NCBI GenBank assembly: GCA_050252075.1
Contig: JBFWLP010000006.1
Span: 1 to 56,958, forward strand
Direction of reading: 5' to 3'
Length of the DNA: 56,958 nt
Source: JAAYGT01 sp050252075
Lineage (GTDB): Bacteria; Pseudomonadota; Gammaproteobacteria; Burkholderiales; Burkholderiaceae_B
This document shows positions 7,500-15,676 of the stretch, piece after piece; the stretch's first letter is position 1; every line of letters begins with the position of its first letter. Both the position numbers and the translations under genes were made by a program. A model generated the notes under the pieces. It had not been told where the DNA came from. It searched no databases and saw nothing but the letters and a program-made list of their open reading frames with translations.

Positions 7500-8224
7500 G
7501 CATTGTTGAATTTAGCCATGTCGTGAAGCGCTTCGGCGCAACAACCGTATTGGACGATATTTCACTGACGATCGACCAGGGCGAGGTAGTGGTGGTGGTC
7601 GGGCCGTCGGGCTCGGGCAAGTCAACCTTCCTGCGCTGCATCAATGTGCTGGAAACCATTCAGGGGGGCGACATTGTCGTGGACGGCCTGAGCGTGCTTG
7701 GCAAGCCGGCCGAAATACGCGAGCTGCGACGCGAGGCGGGAATGGTTTTTCAGCAGTTCAACCTGTTTCCCCAACTGACAGCCCTTGAGAACGTGATGTT
7801 CGGTCCGGTGCACACCCGGGGCACCGGCAAAGCGCAGGCGCGCGAGGAAGCCGTGCAGCTGCTGGGCAAAGTGGGGCTGGCGGAAAAGCTGGGCCATTAC
7901 CCCGGCGAACTGTCCGGCGGACAACAGCAGCGCGTCGCCATTGCGCGTGCGCTGGCGATCAGGCCCAAACTCATGCTGTTCGATGAGCCTACGTCGGCCC
8001 TTGATCCCGAGCTGCGCCACGAGGTGCTCAAAGTCATGCAAGATGTCGCCGAAGAAGGCATGACGATGGTGGTGGTTACGCACGAAATGGAATTCGCGCG
8101 CAAGGTAGGTACCCGGCTGCTGTTCATTGACCAGGGGAAAATAGCCCATGACGGCCCCCCCGACGAGCTGCTGTCAAACCCGCCCAGCCAGCGACTGCGC
8201 GATTTTCTGCAGCATGTAGCCTGA
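7496..8224 (+). CDS. glnQ: Glutamine-type ABC transporter ATP-binding protein GlnQ
   Basis: This 242-residue ATPase drives the GlnHPQ importer. It has Walker A GPSGSGKST (about residues 37-45), Q-loop QQFNLFPQ, signature LSGGQQQRVAIARAL, Walker B LMLFDEPTSALDPE and the switch His in VVVTHEME. Length and motifs match the polar amino acid subfamily. The start ATG overlaps the glnP stop, so the two are translationally coupled. Confidence 0.93.
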   Translation: MSIVEFSHVVKRFGATTVLDDISLTIDQGEVVVVVGPSGSGKSTFLRCINVLETIQGGDIVVDGLSVLGKPAEIRELRREAGMVFQQFNLFPQLTALENVMFGPVHTRGTGKAQAREEAVQLLGKVGLAEKLGHYPGELSGGQQQRVAIARALAIRPKLMLFDEPTSALDPELRHEVLKVMQDVAEEGMTMVVVTHEMEFARKVGTRLLFIDQGKIAHDGPPDELLSNPPSQRLRDFLQHVA

Positions 8225-8229
8225 TACAA

Positions 8230-8255
8230 GGGGGCTAGTCTTTTCAGACACCCCC
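8230..8255. terminator. stem-loop between convergent glnQ and the 8265 gene
   Basis: GGGGG (8230-8234) pairs with the C run starting at 8251, with an inner GTCT/AGAC stem and a TTTC loop. It lies in the 40-base gap between converging genes and may terminate both transcripts, although no long T tract follows on either strand. Confidence 0.4.
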
Positions 8256-8264
8256 CCTGCGTAC

Positions 8265-8966
8265 CTAGCGTACGATCAGCGTGCGCGTGGCAAGCTGCCG
8301 TTTTCCGGAGTCGTCCATGATTTTTACAACCACTTGGCGGGGCTGCATTTTGTCGGGAACCGGAACGCTGCCCTTTACGTGGTTGTAACGATCCACGGCA
8401 ATTTCCAGGGGCGGCAAATCGACATGGCCGGTACGGCCGTTCGGGTAGCGTCCGGTGACGGTCATTTCCAGAATGCCCGTGAGGGTTTTGTCGGCCTTGT
8501 CTTTGTCTTGCATGACCAGAATCGCATAGTCGAGCATTTCGTCGCGGTAGGTGAACGTGGCGGCGTTGATGCCGGGTGATGTTCCGCGAGGATCGGGGGG
8601 CATGGCATCGGCAAACAGGTGGATGTGTTCCTTGATCGCTTCGAGCTCGGCGCGGCTTTCTTCGAGGTCTTTGCGCTGTGCTTCCGCCTGCGCTTTCGCG
8701 GCGGCCAGATCGCGCCCGAGCTGGGCCAGCTCGGTTTGCAGGCGCTGTTTGTCCATGTTGGCGCTGTTCAGATCGTAGTGCAGTTGTTCCGACTGCTCGA
8801 CGGTGAGCCTTTTCGGGCCATAGCTTTTTTGAAGAAACAGCAAGCCGCCGGCGCCCAGTACGATGCCGGTGATGATCAGCAGGAGCCAGCGAGGGATACG
8901 GCGCTTTTTGCGTGATGAGCCGTAGGCGGTCGGCGTGAACGCCTGACGTTTGGATGAACCGAACAT
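8265..8966 (-). CDS. Membrane-anchored coiled-coil protein of unknown function
   Basis: This 233-residue protein has a basic cytoplasmic tail (GSSRKKRRIPR), one transmembrane segment at about residues 25-46, a heptad-like region rich in Leu, Glu, Gln and Ala at about 57-115 that should form a coiled coil, and a C-terminal periplasmic beta-rich domain ending in KRQLATRTLIVR. The type II orientation (basic N-terminus, helix, large exported domain) is inferred. I do not recognise a named family; similar uncharacterised proteins occur in betaproteobacteria. It stands alone on the minus strand downstream of murU, with 77 bases between them, next to envelope-biogenesis genes. A scaffold or envelope role is possible but unsupported. 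Confidence 0.75.
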   Translation of the reverse strand: MFGSSKRQAFTPTAYGSSRKKRRIPRWLLLIITGIVLGAGGLLFLQKSYGPKRLTVEQSEQLHYDLNSANMDKQRLQTELAQLGRDLAAAKAQAEAQRKDLEESRAELEAIKEHIHLFADAMPPDPRGTSPGINAATFTYRDEMLDYAILVMQDKDKADKTLTGILEMTVTGRYPNGRTGHVDLPPLEIAVDRYNHVKGSVPVPDKMQPRQVVVKIMDDSGKRQLATRTLIVR

Positions 8967-9043
8967 GGTTGCTACATTCCTGAATTTCTTGGTTGACTGA
9001 CTGAGTGTAACGTGCGGGCTGCGCGGGTGTCAGTCAGTGAGCG

Positions 9044-9817
9044 TTACAAAAGTGACTTATTGGCATAGGCTTGCCGGCGGCGCAGTTCGCGATCGAGTGC
9101 ATCGAGGCGCTCGGGTGTACCGACATCGACCCATTGGCCCGGATAATGTTTTCCCAAAACCTTACCATCGCCCATGGCGTGGCGCAACAAGGGCCCCAGC
9201 GCCGCCCGTTCGCCGGCGGGAATGGCGTTGAAAAGAGCGGGGTGATAAATGCCGATCCCGGAAAATGTAAGCGAAGCGGCGACGGTTGTGCGTGCGGTGT
9301 GCTCGTTGGGCGATGCGGGTTGCGCGGGCAGGCAAGCCACCTTTCCGTTGGGCGTCAGCGCGAAGTCGCCCTCCGGATGGTGTGCCGGGTTGTTCACCAG
9401 CAGCAGCCATGCCAGCGTTTGCGCCGGACCGGCGCCGGCGGGGCGAAGCAGATGCGCGGTGGCGAGCGCTTCGGCGGGGTTCCAGTCGCACCAGACATCG
9501 CCATTGATGACCAGAAAGGGTTCGTTTCCGAAAAAGGGCAAGGCGTTGGCGATACCGCCTGCTGTTTCCAGGGCATTGGGTTCCGGCGAGTACACCAGCC
9601 GCGCTCCCCAGCGTGATCCATCGCCCAGTTGTTGTTCAATCTGCTGCCCCAGCCAGGCGTGATTGATGATGATATCGGCGATGCCCGCGCGAACGAGCCG
9701 TTCGATATGCCACTGGGCAAGAGGTTTGCCGCCGACCGGCAGCAATGGTTTGGGGGTGTGGTCGGTGAGCGGGCGCATGCGCTCGCCGCGCCCGGCCGCA
9801 AGTAGCATGGCGCGCAT
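9044..9817 (-). CDS. murU: N-acetylmuramate alpha-1-phosphate uridylyltransferase MurU
   Basis: This 257-residue nucleotidyltransferase is predicted to convert MurNAc alpha-1-phosphate and UTP to UDP-MurNAc, the second step of the cell-wall recycling route found in Pseudomonas that bypasses de novo MurNAc synthesis. The N-terminal signature GRGERMRPLTDHTPK, the PLLPVGGKPL segment and the metal-binding NGDVWCD are clear. It overlaps amgK by one base (TGATG) and is the second gene of that operon. The sequence alone cannot exclude a hexose-1-phosphate nucleotidyltransferase, but amgK adjacency and the neighbouring lptD make MurU the best call. Confidence 0.85.
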   Translation of the reverse strand: MRAMLLAAGRGERMRPLTDHTPKPLLPVGGKPLAQWHIERLVRAGIADIIINHAWLGQQIEQQLGDGSRWGARLVYSPEPNALETAGGIANALPFFGNEPFLVINGDVWCDWNPAEALATAHLLRPAGAGPAQTLAWLLLVNNPAHHPEGDFALTPNGKVACLPAQPASPNEHTARTTVAASLTFSGIGIYHPALFNAIPAGERAALGPLLRHAMGDGKVLGKHYPGQWVDVGTPERLDALDRELRRRQAYANKSLL

Positions 9818-10860
9818 CAGAATGTGTACCCGTAGGCCGGTGGTTTGTTTTCCAGGGTATCGAGCAGCGGGATGAGGGCGCGTAATGCGTTGTAGCGACC
9901 GGCCACCTGGCGCGTGTAGGCCAGAACACGCGGAATGTGATCAAGATAATGGGTTTTGTCGTCACGCCATGCCAGGCGGGCAAACACGCCCAGTATGCGC
10001 AGATTGCGCTGCAGGCTCATCCATTCGTACTGGCGGTGAAAGTCGGCGAAGTCGTCGGGAACCGGCAATGCCGCCGCCCGGGCTTTTTCCCAGTAACGAA
10101 TGGCCCAATCGAGTTGCTGGGGCTCTTCCCAGGTGGTGCGGGCATCCATGACCAGCGACGCGATGTCGTAGCTGATCGGGCCCTGCAGGGCGTCTTGATA
10201 GTCGATGACGCCCGGATTGCCGCCGGCAGCGGCAAGCATAAGGTTGGGGGAGTGAAAATCGCGATGCACGAGCACCCGGGGCTGCCCGGCGGCGTCGTTT
10301 ACCAGCCGTTCGAAAATGCCGGCCAGCGTGTTTTTCTGCGCATCGGACAGCTCGACCCCGCAATGCCGGGCAATGTACCATTCCGGAAAGACGGTCAGTT
10401 CGTCATGCAGGCGTTGTTTGTCGTAGACGGGCAAGCCGGTAACGGGAGCCTGCTGCAGCTTGACCAGGGCATCCAGGGCGTCGCGGTAGATGGCTTGCAG
10501 CTCGTGATCCGCGGGCTGAGCCTGTATGACCTGGTAGTAGGTGTGACGGCCCAGATCGCTCAGCAAAAGAAACCCCTGATCAAGGTCGTGTTCTAGAATG
10601 TCGGGCACATGCACATTTGCCTGTTGCAGCAGCTGTGTAACGTGCACGAACGGGCGGCAATCTTCCTGGGGGGGCGGGGCATCCATGACGATCAGGGTCT
10701 TCGTGCCGCTGCTCAGGCGAAAATAGCGACGGAAACTGGCGTCGCTGGACGCGGGTGCCAGGGTGGCAAGGTCGAGCCCGTGTCTGGGAGCCAGGGTGGC
10801 GAGCCACTGTTTCAGGGCGGATAGCCGGTGATCGGCCGGATTCGATGACGAGGTGTGCAT
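9817..10860 (-). CDS. amgK: Anomeric MurNAc/GlcNAc kinase AmgK
   Basis: This 347-residue aminoglycoside-phosphotransferase-fold kinase is predicted to phosphorylate MurNAc (and GlcNAc) at the anomeric carbon, feeding MurU. Visible are SDASFRRYFRL near the N-terminus, the catalytic loop VHRDFHSPNLML and the metal-binding VIDYQDAL (DFG-equivalent). The start is ATG 10860 (MHTSSS). The frame stays open upstream into lptD, but that extension has no family-like sequence. AmgK-MurU pairs next to lptD are known from Pseudomonas and many betaproteobacteria, where the pathway contributes to intrinsic fosfomycin tolerance. Confidence 0.88.
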   Translation of the reverse strand: MHTSSSNPADHRLSALKQWLATLAPRHGLDLATLAPASSDASFRRYFRLSSGTKTLIVMDAPPPQEDCRPFVHVTQLLQQANVHVPDILEHDLDQGFLLLSDLGRHTYYQVIQAQPADHELQAIYRDALDALVKLQQAPVTGLPVYDKQRLHDELTVFPEWYIARHCGVELSDAQKNTLAGIFERLVNDAAGQPRVLVHRDFHSPNLMLAAAGGNPGVIDYQDALQGPISYDIASLVMDARTTWEEPQQLDWAIRYWEKARAAALPVPDDFADFHRQYEWMSLQRNLRILGVFARLAWRDDKTHYLDHIPRVLAYTRQVAGRYNALRALIPLLDTLENKPPAYGYTF

Positions 10861-10899
10861 GCAATCGTGCAATGTAATAGGTGAATAGGTTGTTTTCTC

Positions 10900-10905
10900 T
10901 ATAAT
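10900..10905 (+). promoter_or_regulatory. candidate -10 box for lptD
   Basis: Exact TATAAT lies 62 bases upstream of the lptD start in the divergent amgK-lptD intergenic region. The -35 position shows no strong hexamer. No clear sigma-E motif was found by eye. Confidence 0.45.
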
Positions 10906-10966
10906 ACCGGGTCGCCGGCTATTGTGTCGGCAGGCACCGCCAAATTGTTCAGGAGTCTTTATCGTC

Positions 10967-13336
10967 GTGCGTCGGGTCTGGAGGGCTGTTCTTATCGGGT
11001 TGCTGGGCATGCCGCTGGCGCATGCGCAGCCGCGGGCGCCTGCCGTTTCGATTCCGGGCGGTTTGCAGGCGGCGCCGGGCCTGTCCTTGCACTCGAACCT
11101 GGGCAACGACGACATGGCCGGGTTTCTCATTGCCGACAGCATCGAGCTCGATGAACAGAACCGGGTGGTGCTGAAAGGGGGAGCGCAGATCCGCCGGATC
11201 GACGCCGTGGTCAAAGGTGACCGCATTGATTACGACCGGCAGTCGGGGGCGCTGGAAGTGCGGGGCAACGGCCTCATGATGCGTGACGCCACGATCATTC
11301 GCGCACCCAGCCTGCGCTACAACGTGAATGACGAAAGCGGCGAGATCGATCACCCGCGCTTCTGGCTGGGCGATACCGGAGGCGCCGGCTGGGCCGAGCA
11401 GGCCCAGGTCTACGACCGCAACCACATGCGGCTTACCGAGGTAACCTATTCGGGCTGTCCTTGCCCGGATCCGGCGTGGTACATCAGTTCGCCCGACGTG
11501 AACCTGTACTTCGACGAAAATGAAGGCGTGGCCAAGGATGGCGTGCTGTATTTCAAAGGCGTGCCCATTCTTTATTCGCCGTATCTGACATTTCCGGTAC
11601 GCAAAGAGCGCAAGTCGGGATTTCTGCTGCCCACCTACGGTACCTCGACGGCGGGCGGCGTTGAGGTATCGGTGCCCTATTACTGGAATCTGGCCCCGAA
11701 TTACGATCTTACGCTGACGCCGCGCATCATGGCCAAGCGCGGTGTGCAGCTGGGCGCCGAATTCCGCTATATGGGCGAGAGCTATACGGGCCGCATGTAC
11801 GGCACGTATTTGCCCGATGACCGCGTGGCCGGCCGGAAACGGTGGCTGTACTCGCTGCAGCACCAGCAGCGCCTGGGCAACGGGTTCAATGCCAGCTACG
11901 ACATCAACCGGGTGTCCGATGACGATTACTTCCGCGACTTTGCGTCGTTCGGCCTGAACGAGGCCAGCTATACCTACTTGCCCAGCAACGCAGGGTTCAG
12001 CTGGAATGCATCGCCCTATGTCAGCGGATCCCTGTATGCCTACACTTACCAGACGCTGCAGGATCGTTCCTCCACCTATCTGGTGCCCCAGTATGACCGC
12101 TTGCCCGAACTGAACGTGCGTGCGGCACGGCTGAACTGGAACGGCTTTGATGTCGAGTCGCAGAATTACATTACTTATTTCAAGCGACCGGTGTATTCGG
12201 GCCAGTATTTCCCCAATGCCTGGGGCCGTCATATCGGGCCCGACGGAACACGGCTGTCGTCCTACACCACGGTGTCCTATCCCGTTGTGCGTCCGGGCTG
12301 GTATGTAACGCCCAAGTTCGGCCTGCACATGTCCCACTACGATACGAAATGGCATGTGGGCGACAACCCGCAGTATGCCGGTCTGCCGCGCACCCACACC
12401 CGGGTTCTGCCCATCATGTCACTCGACAGCGGCATGACCTTCGAACGCCATACATCGCTGTTCGGGAAACCCTCGGTGCAAACCCTGGAGCCTCGCCTGT
12501 ATTACCTGAACGTGCCGTATACCGACCAGTCGGGCATTCCTGTGTTTGATACCAGTTATGCCGATTTCAATTTCGCGCAGGCTTACAGCGAGAATATTTT
12601 CAGCGGCGGCTGGGATCGTATCTCCAACGCCAACCAGCTCACCATCGGTCTGACTACCCGATGGTTCGATGCCGATTCAGGGTTGGAGCGGCTTAGTTTG
12701 TCCGCCGCCCAGCGGGTTTATTTCAGTGACCAGAAGGTAAGCCTGTATCCCACCGACAAGCTGCGCACCGACACGAAGTCGGACTACCTTGTGGGCGCGT
12801 CGGCGGCGCTGACGGATACGTTCAACTTGCGTTTCGATGCGCAGTTCAATCCCGAGTCGCAAGACCGGAACCGTCTGGTAACAGGCTTCCGGTGGCAGCC
12901 CAAGCGTCTGGCCACGTTGTCGGCCTATTACCGCTACCAGCGCGATCCCGCCCAGGTCAGCGAGCCCAACGTCATTTACCAGCCGGGATACGTCGACAAC
13001 TCCAAAGAGCTGGTGTCCATGATGGGGCAATGGCCCATCAACGACAAGCTGTATGCGCTTGGGCGGTATGATTATTCGATCCAGGAAAAGCGCTCCACGC
13101 AGTCCATTCTGGGACTGGAGTACAAGGGCGATTGCTGCTGGACCGCGCGCGTCGTGCTGCAGCGCTACGCGGTGTCCCGTGATGATGCCAACACGGCAAT
13201 GTTCTTCCAGCTCGAACTGTCCGGGCTGGGCTCTTTGGGTACGGATCCCATGCGCTTGTTGAGCGACCGGATTGCCGGTTACGAGTCGGTAACGTCGCCC
13301 CTACAGGAAAAAACGACCTTTGAGAGGTATGAGTAA
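10967..13336 (+). CDS. lptD: LPS-assembly outer-membrane protein LptD
   Basis: This 789-residue protein inserts LPS into the outer leaflet of the outer membrane together with LptE. An N-terminal signal peptide (cleaved near AHAQ) is followed by an OstA/LptA-like jellyroll (residues about 50-190) and a C-terminal beta-barrel rich in aromatic alternating strands. Cysteines in GCPCPDP and the adjacent pair in GDCCW match the disulfide-forming cysteines of LptD. The start is taken as GTG 10967, with AGGAG at 10951-10955; a TTG at 10922 is in frame but would precede the Shine-Dalgarno. The stop overlaps surA by one base. Confidence 0.93.
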   Translation: MRRVWRAVLIGLLGMPLAHAQPRAPAVSIPGGLQAAPGLSLHSNLGNDDMAGFLIADSIELDEQNRVVLKGGAQIRRIDAVVKGDRIDYDRQSGALEVRGNGLMMRDATIIRAPSLRYNVNDESGEIDHPRFWLGDTGGAGWAEQAQVYDRNHMRLTEVTYSGCPCPDPAWYISSPDVNLYFDENEGVAKDGVLYFKGVPILYSPYLTFPVRKERKSGFLLPTYGTSTAGGVEVSVPYYWNLAPNYDLTLTPRIMAKRGVQLGAEFRYMGESYTGRMYGTYLPDDRVAGRKRWLYSLQHQQRLGNGFNASYDINRVSDDDYFRDFASFGLNEASYTYLPSNAGFSWNASPYVSGSLYAYTYQTLQDRSSTYLVPQYDRLPELNVRAARLNWNGFDVESQNYITYFKRPVYSGQYFPNAWGRHIGPDGTRLSSYTTVSYPVVRPGWYVTPKFGLHMSHYDTKWHVGDNPQYAGLPRTHTRVLPIMSLDSGMTFERHTSLFGKPSVQTLEPRLYYLNVPYTDQSGIPVFDTSYADFNFAQAYSENIFSGGWDRISNANQLTIGLTTRWFDADSGLERLSLSAAQRVYFSDQKVSLYPTDKLRTDTKSDYLVGASAALTDTFNLRFDAQFNPESQDRNRLVTGFRWQPKRLATLSAYYRYQRDPAQVSEPNVIYQPGYVDNSKELVSMMGQWPINDKLYALGRYDYSIQEKRSTQSILGLEYKGDCCWTARVVLQRYAVSRDDANTAMFFQLELSGLGSLGTDPMRLLSDRIAGYESVTSPLQEKTTFERYE

Positions 13337-14844
13337 TGCGTAGATTGTCTGTAAAACGCTGGGGTTGCCTGGCTGTCGTGCTGCTTGCCGGTGCCCTGAC
13401 GCTTGATCCGTCGCGTGCCGCAACGCCCGCCGGGAAGGGGCAGTCGGGCACATCGCAGCAGTTCGTCGACGGCATTGCCGCCGTCGTCAACAAGCAGGTG
13501 ATCACGATGCGCCAGGTTCGTACCGAGGCGTCGGTGGCTCGCGAGCAGATGCGCCGGCAGGGCATTCCGGTTCCCGATGAAGCGGTTTTACAGCGCCAGG
13601 TGCTGCAGCGGCTGATCAATCTGGAGCTTGAGCGTCAGCAGGCCGAGCGATACAACATCAGCATTACCGACGCCCAGGTGGAACAGGCGGTCCAGTCGGT
13701 TGCCGAGCGTAATCGCCTGACAGTCGCCCGCCTTCGGCAGGAAGTCGAGCGCACGGGTGTCACGTGGTCCACCTATCTGGGCAATTTACGCAACGACATC
13801 CGTCGCGATATGCTGCGTCAGCGTGCCGTAGACAACACGGTCAATATCACCGATGCCGAGATAGACGCCTTTTTACGCAGCCAGGCCGGCCAGGCCGGGG
13901 TGCAGGCATCGCTTCAGCCCGCACCGGCTCCCGCACCTGCCGAGCAGCCCCAGCCGCAGCCGCAGGCCGGGCCGGCCATTCTGGGACTGGCACAAATTCT
14001 GGTCCAAGTGCCTGAATCAGCCAGTCCTTCGCAAGTGCAGTCCTTGAGAAGCAAGGCCGAAGACCTGCTGGCCCGTGTGCGTGGCGGCGCCGATTTTGCC
14101 GGTGTTGCCGCCTCGTCGTCCGACGGGCCCGAGGCCCTGGAAGGCGGCACCCTGGGCGTGCGACCGGTTGAGGGCTGGCCCGAGCTCTTTGTGCAGGCTA
14201 CGCAGAAGCTGAAGGAGGGCCAGGTCAGCGGGATCGTTCAAAGCGGTGCCGGCTTCCACATTCTGAAAGTGCTCACGCGCGGGCGTCCGGCATCGGCGGC
14301 CGAGCGCCCCCGCCCGGCCCCGGCGCCCGCTCCGGCCCCGCAAGCCCAGCCGCAGATTCCCGTAAGCGGTCCCATGATGGTCACGCAAACACGTGCACGC
14401 CACATACTGGTCAAAACCAGCCAGGTCATGACCGACGATCAGGCTCGGCAACGCCTGGAGCAGGTGCGTCAGCGCATTGTCAACGGCGAGAGTTTCGAGG
14501 ATATGGCCAAGCGCTATTCTGAAGACTCCACGGCGCCGCTGGGAGGTGATCTTGGCTGGTTGTCGCCGGGGGAAACCGTGCCCGGCTTCGAGCGGGCCAT
14601 GGATGCGCTGGAACCTGGACAGATCAGCGCACCGGTCCAGTCACAGTTCGGCTGGCACCTTATCCAGGTGATCGAGCGACGCACCGAAGACATGGCGGAA
14701 GAGTTCAAGCGCATGCGCGCGCGCCAGATTCTGTTCGAGCGCCGTATCGAGCCCGCCTTCGAGGACTGGCTGAATCGTATCCGTGGTCAGGCTTATATCG
14801 ACAACCGCCTGGATCCGTCGGCAAACCGTAACGTGCGCCGCTAG
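13336..14844 (+). CDS. surA: Periplasmic chaperone and peptidyl-prolyl isomerase SurA
   Basis: This 502-residue chaperone assists outer-membrane proteins, including LptD encoded just upstream. It has a signal peptide, a SurA N-terminal chaperone domain (VDGIAAVVNKQVITMRQV onward) and two parvulin domains, one beginning LAQILVQVPES and one beginning ARHILVKTSQVM with GGDLGWLSPGE. Two Pro/Ala/Gln-rich linkers (about residues 195-213 and 321-340) precede the parvulin domains and make it longer than E. coli SurA (428). The ATG shares its A with the lptD stop TAA. In many relatives pdxA follows; here rsmA follows directly. Confidence 0.93.
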   Translation: MRRLSVKRWGCLAVVLLAGALTLDPSRAATPAGKGQSGTSQQFVDGIAAVVNKQVITMRQVRTEASVAREQMRRQGIPVPDEAVLQRQVLQRLINLELERQQAERYNISITDAQVEQAVQSVAERNRLTVARLRQEVERTGVTWSTYLGNLRNDIRRDMLRQRAVDNTVNITDAEIDAFLRSQAGQAGVQASLQPAPAPAPAEQPQPQPQAGPAILGLAQILVQVPESASPSQVQSLRSKAEDLLARVRGGADFAGVAASSSDGPEALEGGTLGVRPVEGWPELFVQATQKLKEGQVSGIVQSGAGFHILKVLTRGRPASAAERPRPAPAPAPAPQAQPQIPVSGPMMVTQTRARHILVKTSQVMTDDQARQRLEQVRQRIVNGESFEDMAKRYSEDSTAPLGGDLGWLSPGETVPGFERAMDALEPGQISAPVQSQFGWHLIQVIERRTEDMAEEFKRMRARQILFERRIEPAFEDWLNRIRGQAYIDNRLDPSANRNVRR

Positions 14845-14860
14845 GCGTCCGGGAAGCCTC

Positions 14861-15676
14861 ATGGTACATCAGGCCCGTAAACGCTTTGGCCAGCACTTCC
14901 TGGTGGACGACAGCGTCACTGACGCCATCGTCCGCGCCATTGATCCGCAAGACGGCGACAGCGTCGTGGAAATCGGTCCCGGCCTGTCGGCGCTCACCCG
15001 GCCGCTGCTGCAGCATTTGCGCCATCTGACCGTCGTCGAGATCGATCGTGACCTGGCGGCCCGTTTGCGTGGCCAGTACAGTCCGGAAACGTTAACGGTC
15101 ATTGAGTCCGACGCGCTGCAGGTCGATTTTTCCAGGCTGGGAAGCGGGCTGCGCGTAGTGGGCAATTTGCCCTACAACATTTCCAGCCCCTTGCTGTTTC
15201 ATCTGATGCAGTTTGCCTCGTCGATACTCGACCAGCATTTCATGCTGCAACGCGAAGTCATTGACCGCATGGTGGCGCGCCCCGGATCATCGGACTACAG
15301 CCGCCTGTCGGTCATGTTGCAGTCGCGTTATCGCATGCACAAGCTGTTTGACGTTCCCGCCGACGCCTTTGATCCCCCGCCCCGGGTGGTCTCGGCAGTG
15401 GTGCGCATGGTGCCCTTGCCCCAGGATCGCCCCAGGCCGGTCAGTCAGGTCGCGTTTGAGCGGGTGGTGGCCAAGGCGTTTGCCCAGCGCCGTAAAATGC
15501 TGCGCCGCGGGCTTGCGGAATGGGCGGCCCACATTGACTGGGAGGGTGTTGGAATCGCACCCACGGCGCGCGCCGAAGACGTGGACGTGCCGAACTATAT
15601 TGCCCTGGCTGACAGCCTGTATCGTCAGGGCGTGTTTTCAGCCTTAGCCGAAGAACCAGTAGCAAACCCCGATTGA
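14861..15676 (+). CDS. rsmA: 16S rRNA dimethyladenosine transferase RsmA (KsgA)
   Basis: This 271-residue SAM-dependent enzyme dimethylates two adjacent adenines near the 3' end of 16S rRNA (A1518/A1519 in E. coli). The characteristic N-terminus RKRFGQHFLVD, the SAM motif VEIGPGLSALT and the catalytic NLPYNISSPLL are all present. ATG 14861 places the family N-terminus correctly. It lies 16 bases after surA and is the last gene of the lptD-surA-rsmA unit. Its 3' end overlaps the converging 15644 gene by 33 bases. Confidence 0.94.
   Translation: MVHQARKRFGQHFLVDDSVTDAIVRAIDPQDGDSVVEIGPGLSALTRPLLQHLRHLTVVEIDRDLAARLRGQYSPETLTVIESDALQVDFSRLGSGLRVVGNLPYNISSPLLFHLMQFASSILDQHFMLQREVIDRMVARPGSSDYSRLSVMLQSRYRMHKLFDVPADAFDPPPRVVSAVVRMVPLPQDRPRPVSQVAFERVVAKAFAQRRKMLRRGLAEWAAHIDWEGVGIAPTARAEDVDVPNYIALADSLYRQGVFSALAEEPVANPD

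Noticed and set aside
10861..11226. N-terminal extension of AmgK into the lptD coding region
   Set aside because: It is antisense to the LptD signal peptide, contains no kinase-like sequence, and the family N-terminus fits ATG 10860.
10949..12397. 482-codon open frame antisense to lptD
   Set aside because: Low-complexity Gly/His/Arg/Ile pattern produced by reading a beta-barrel gene backwards.
13900..14360. Pro/Ala/Gln-rich repeats in surA as DNA tandem repeats
   Set aside because: They are imperfect coding low-complexity linkers before the two parvulin domains, not a tandem-repeat array.
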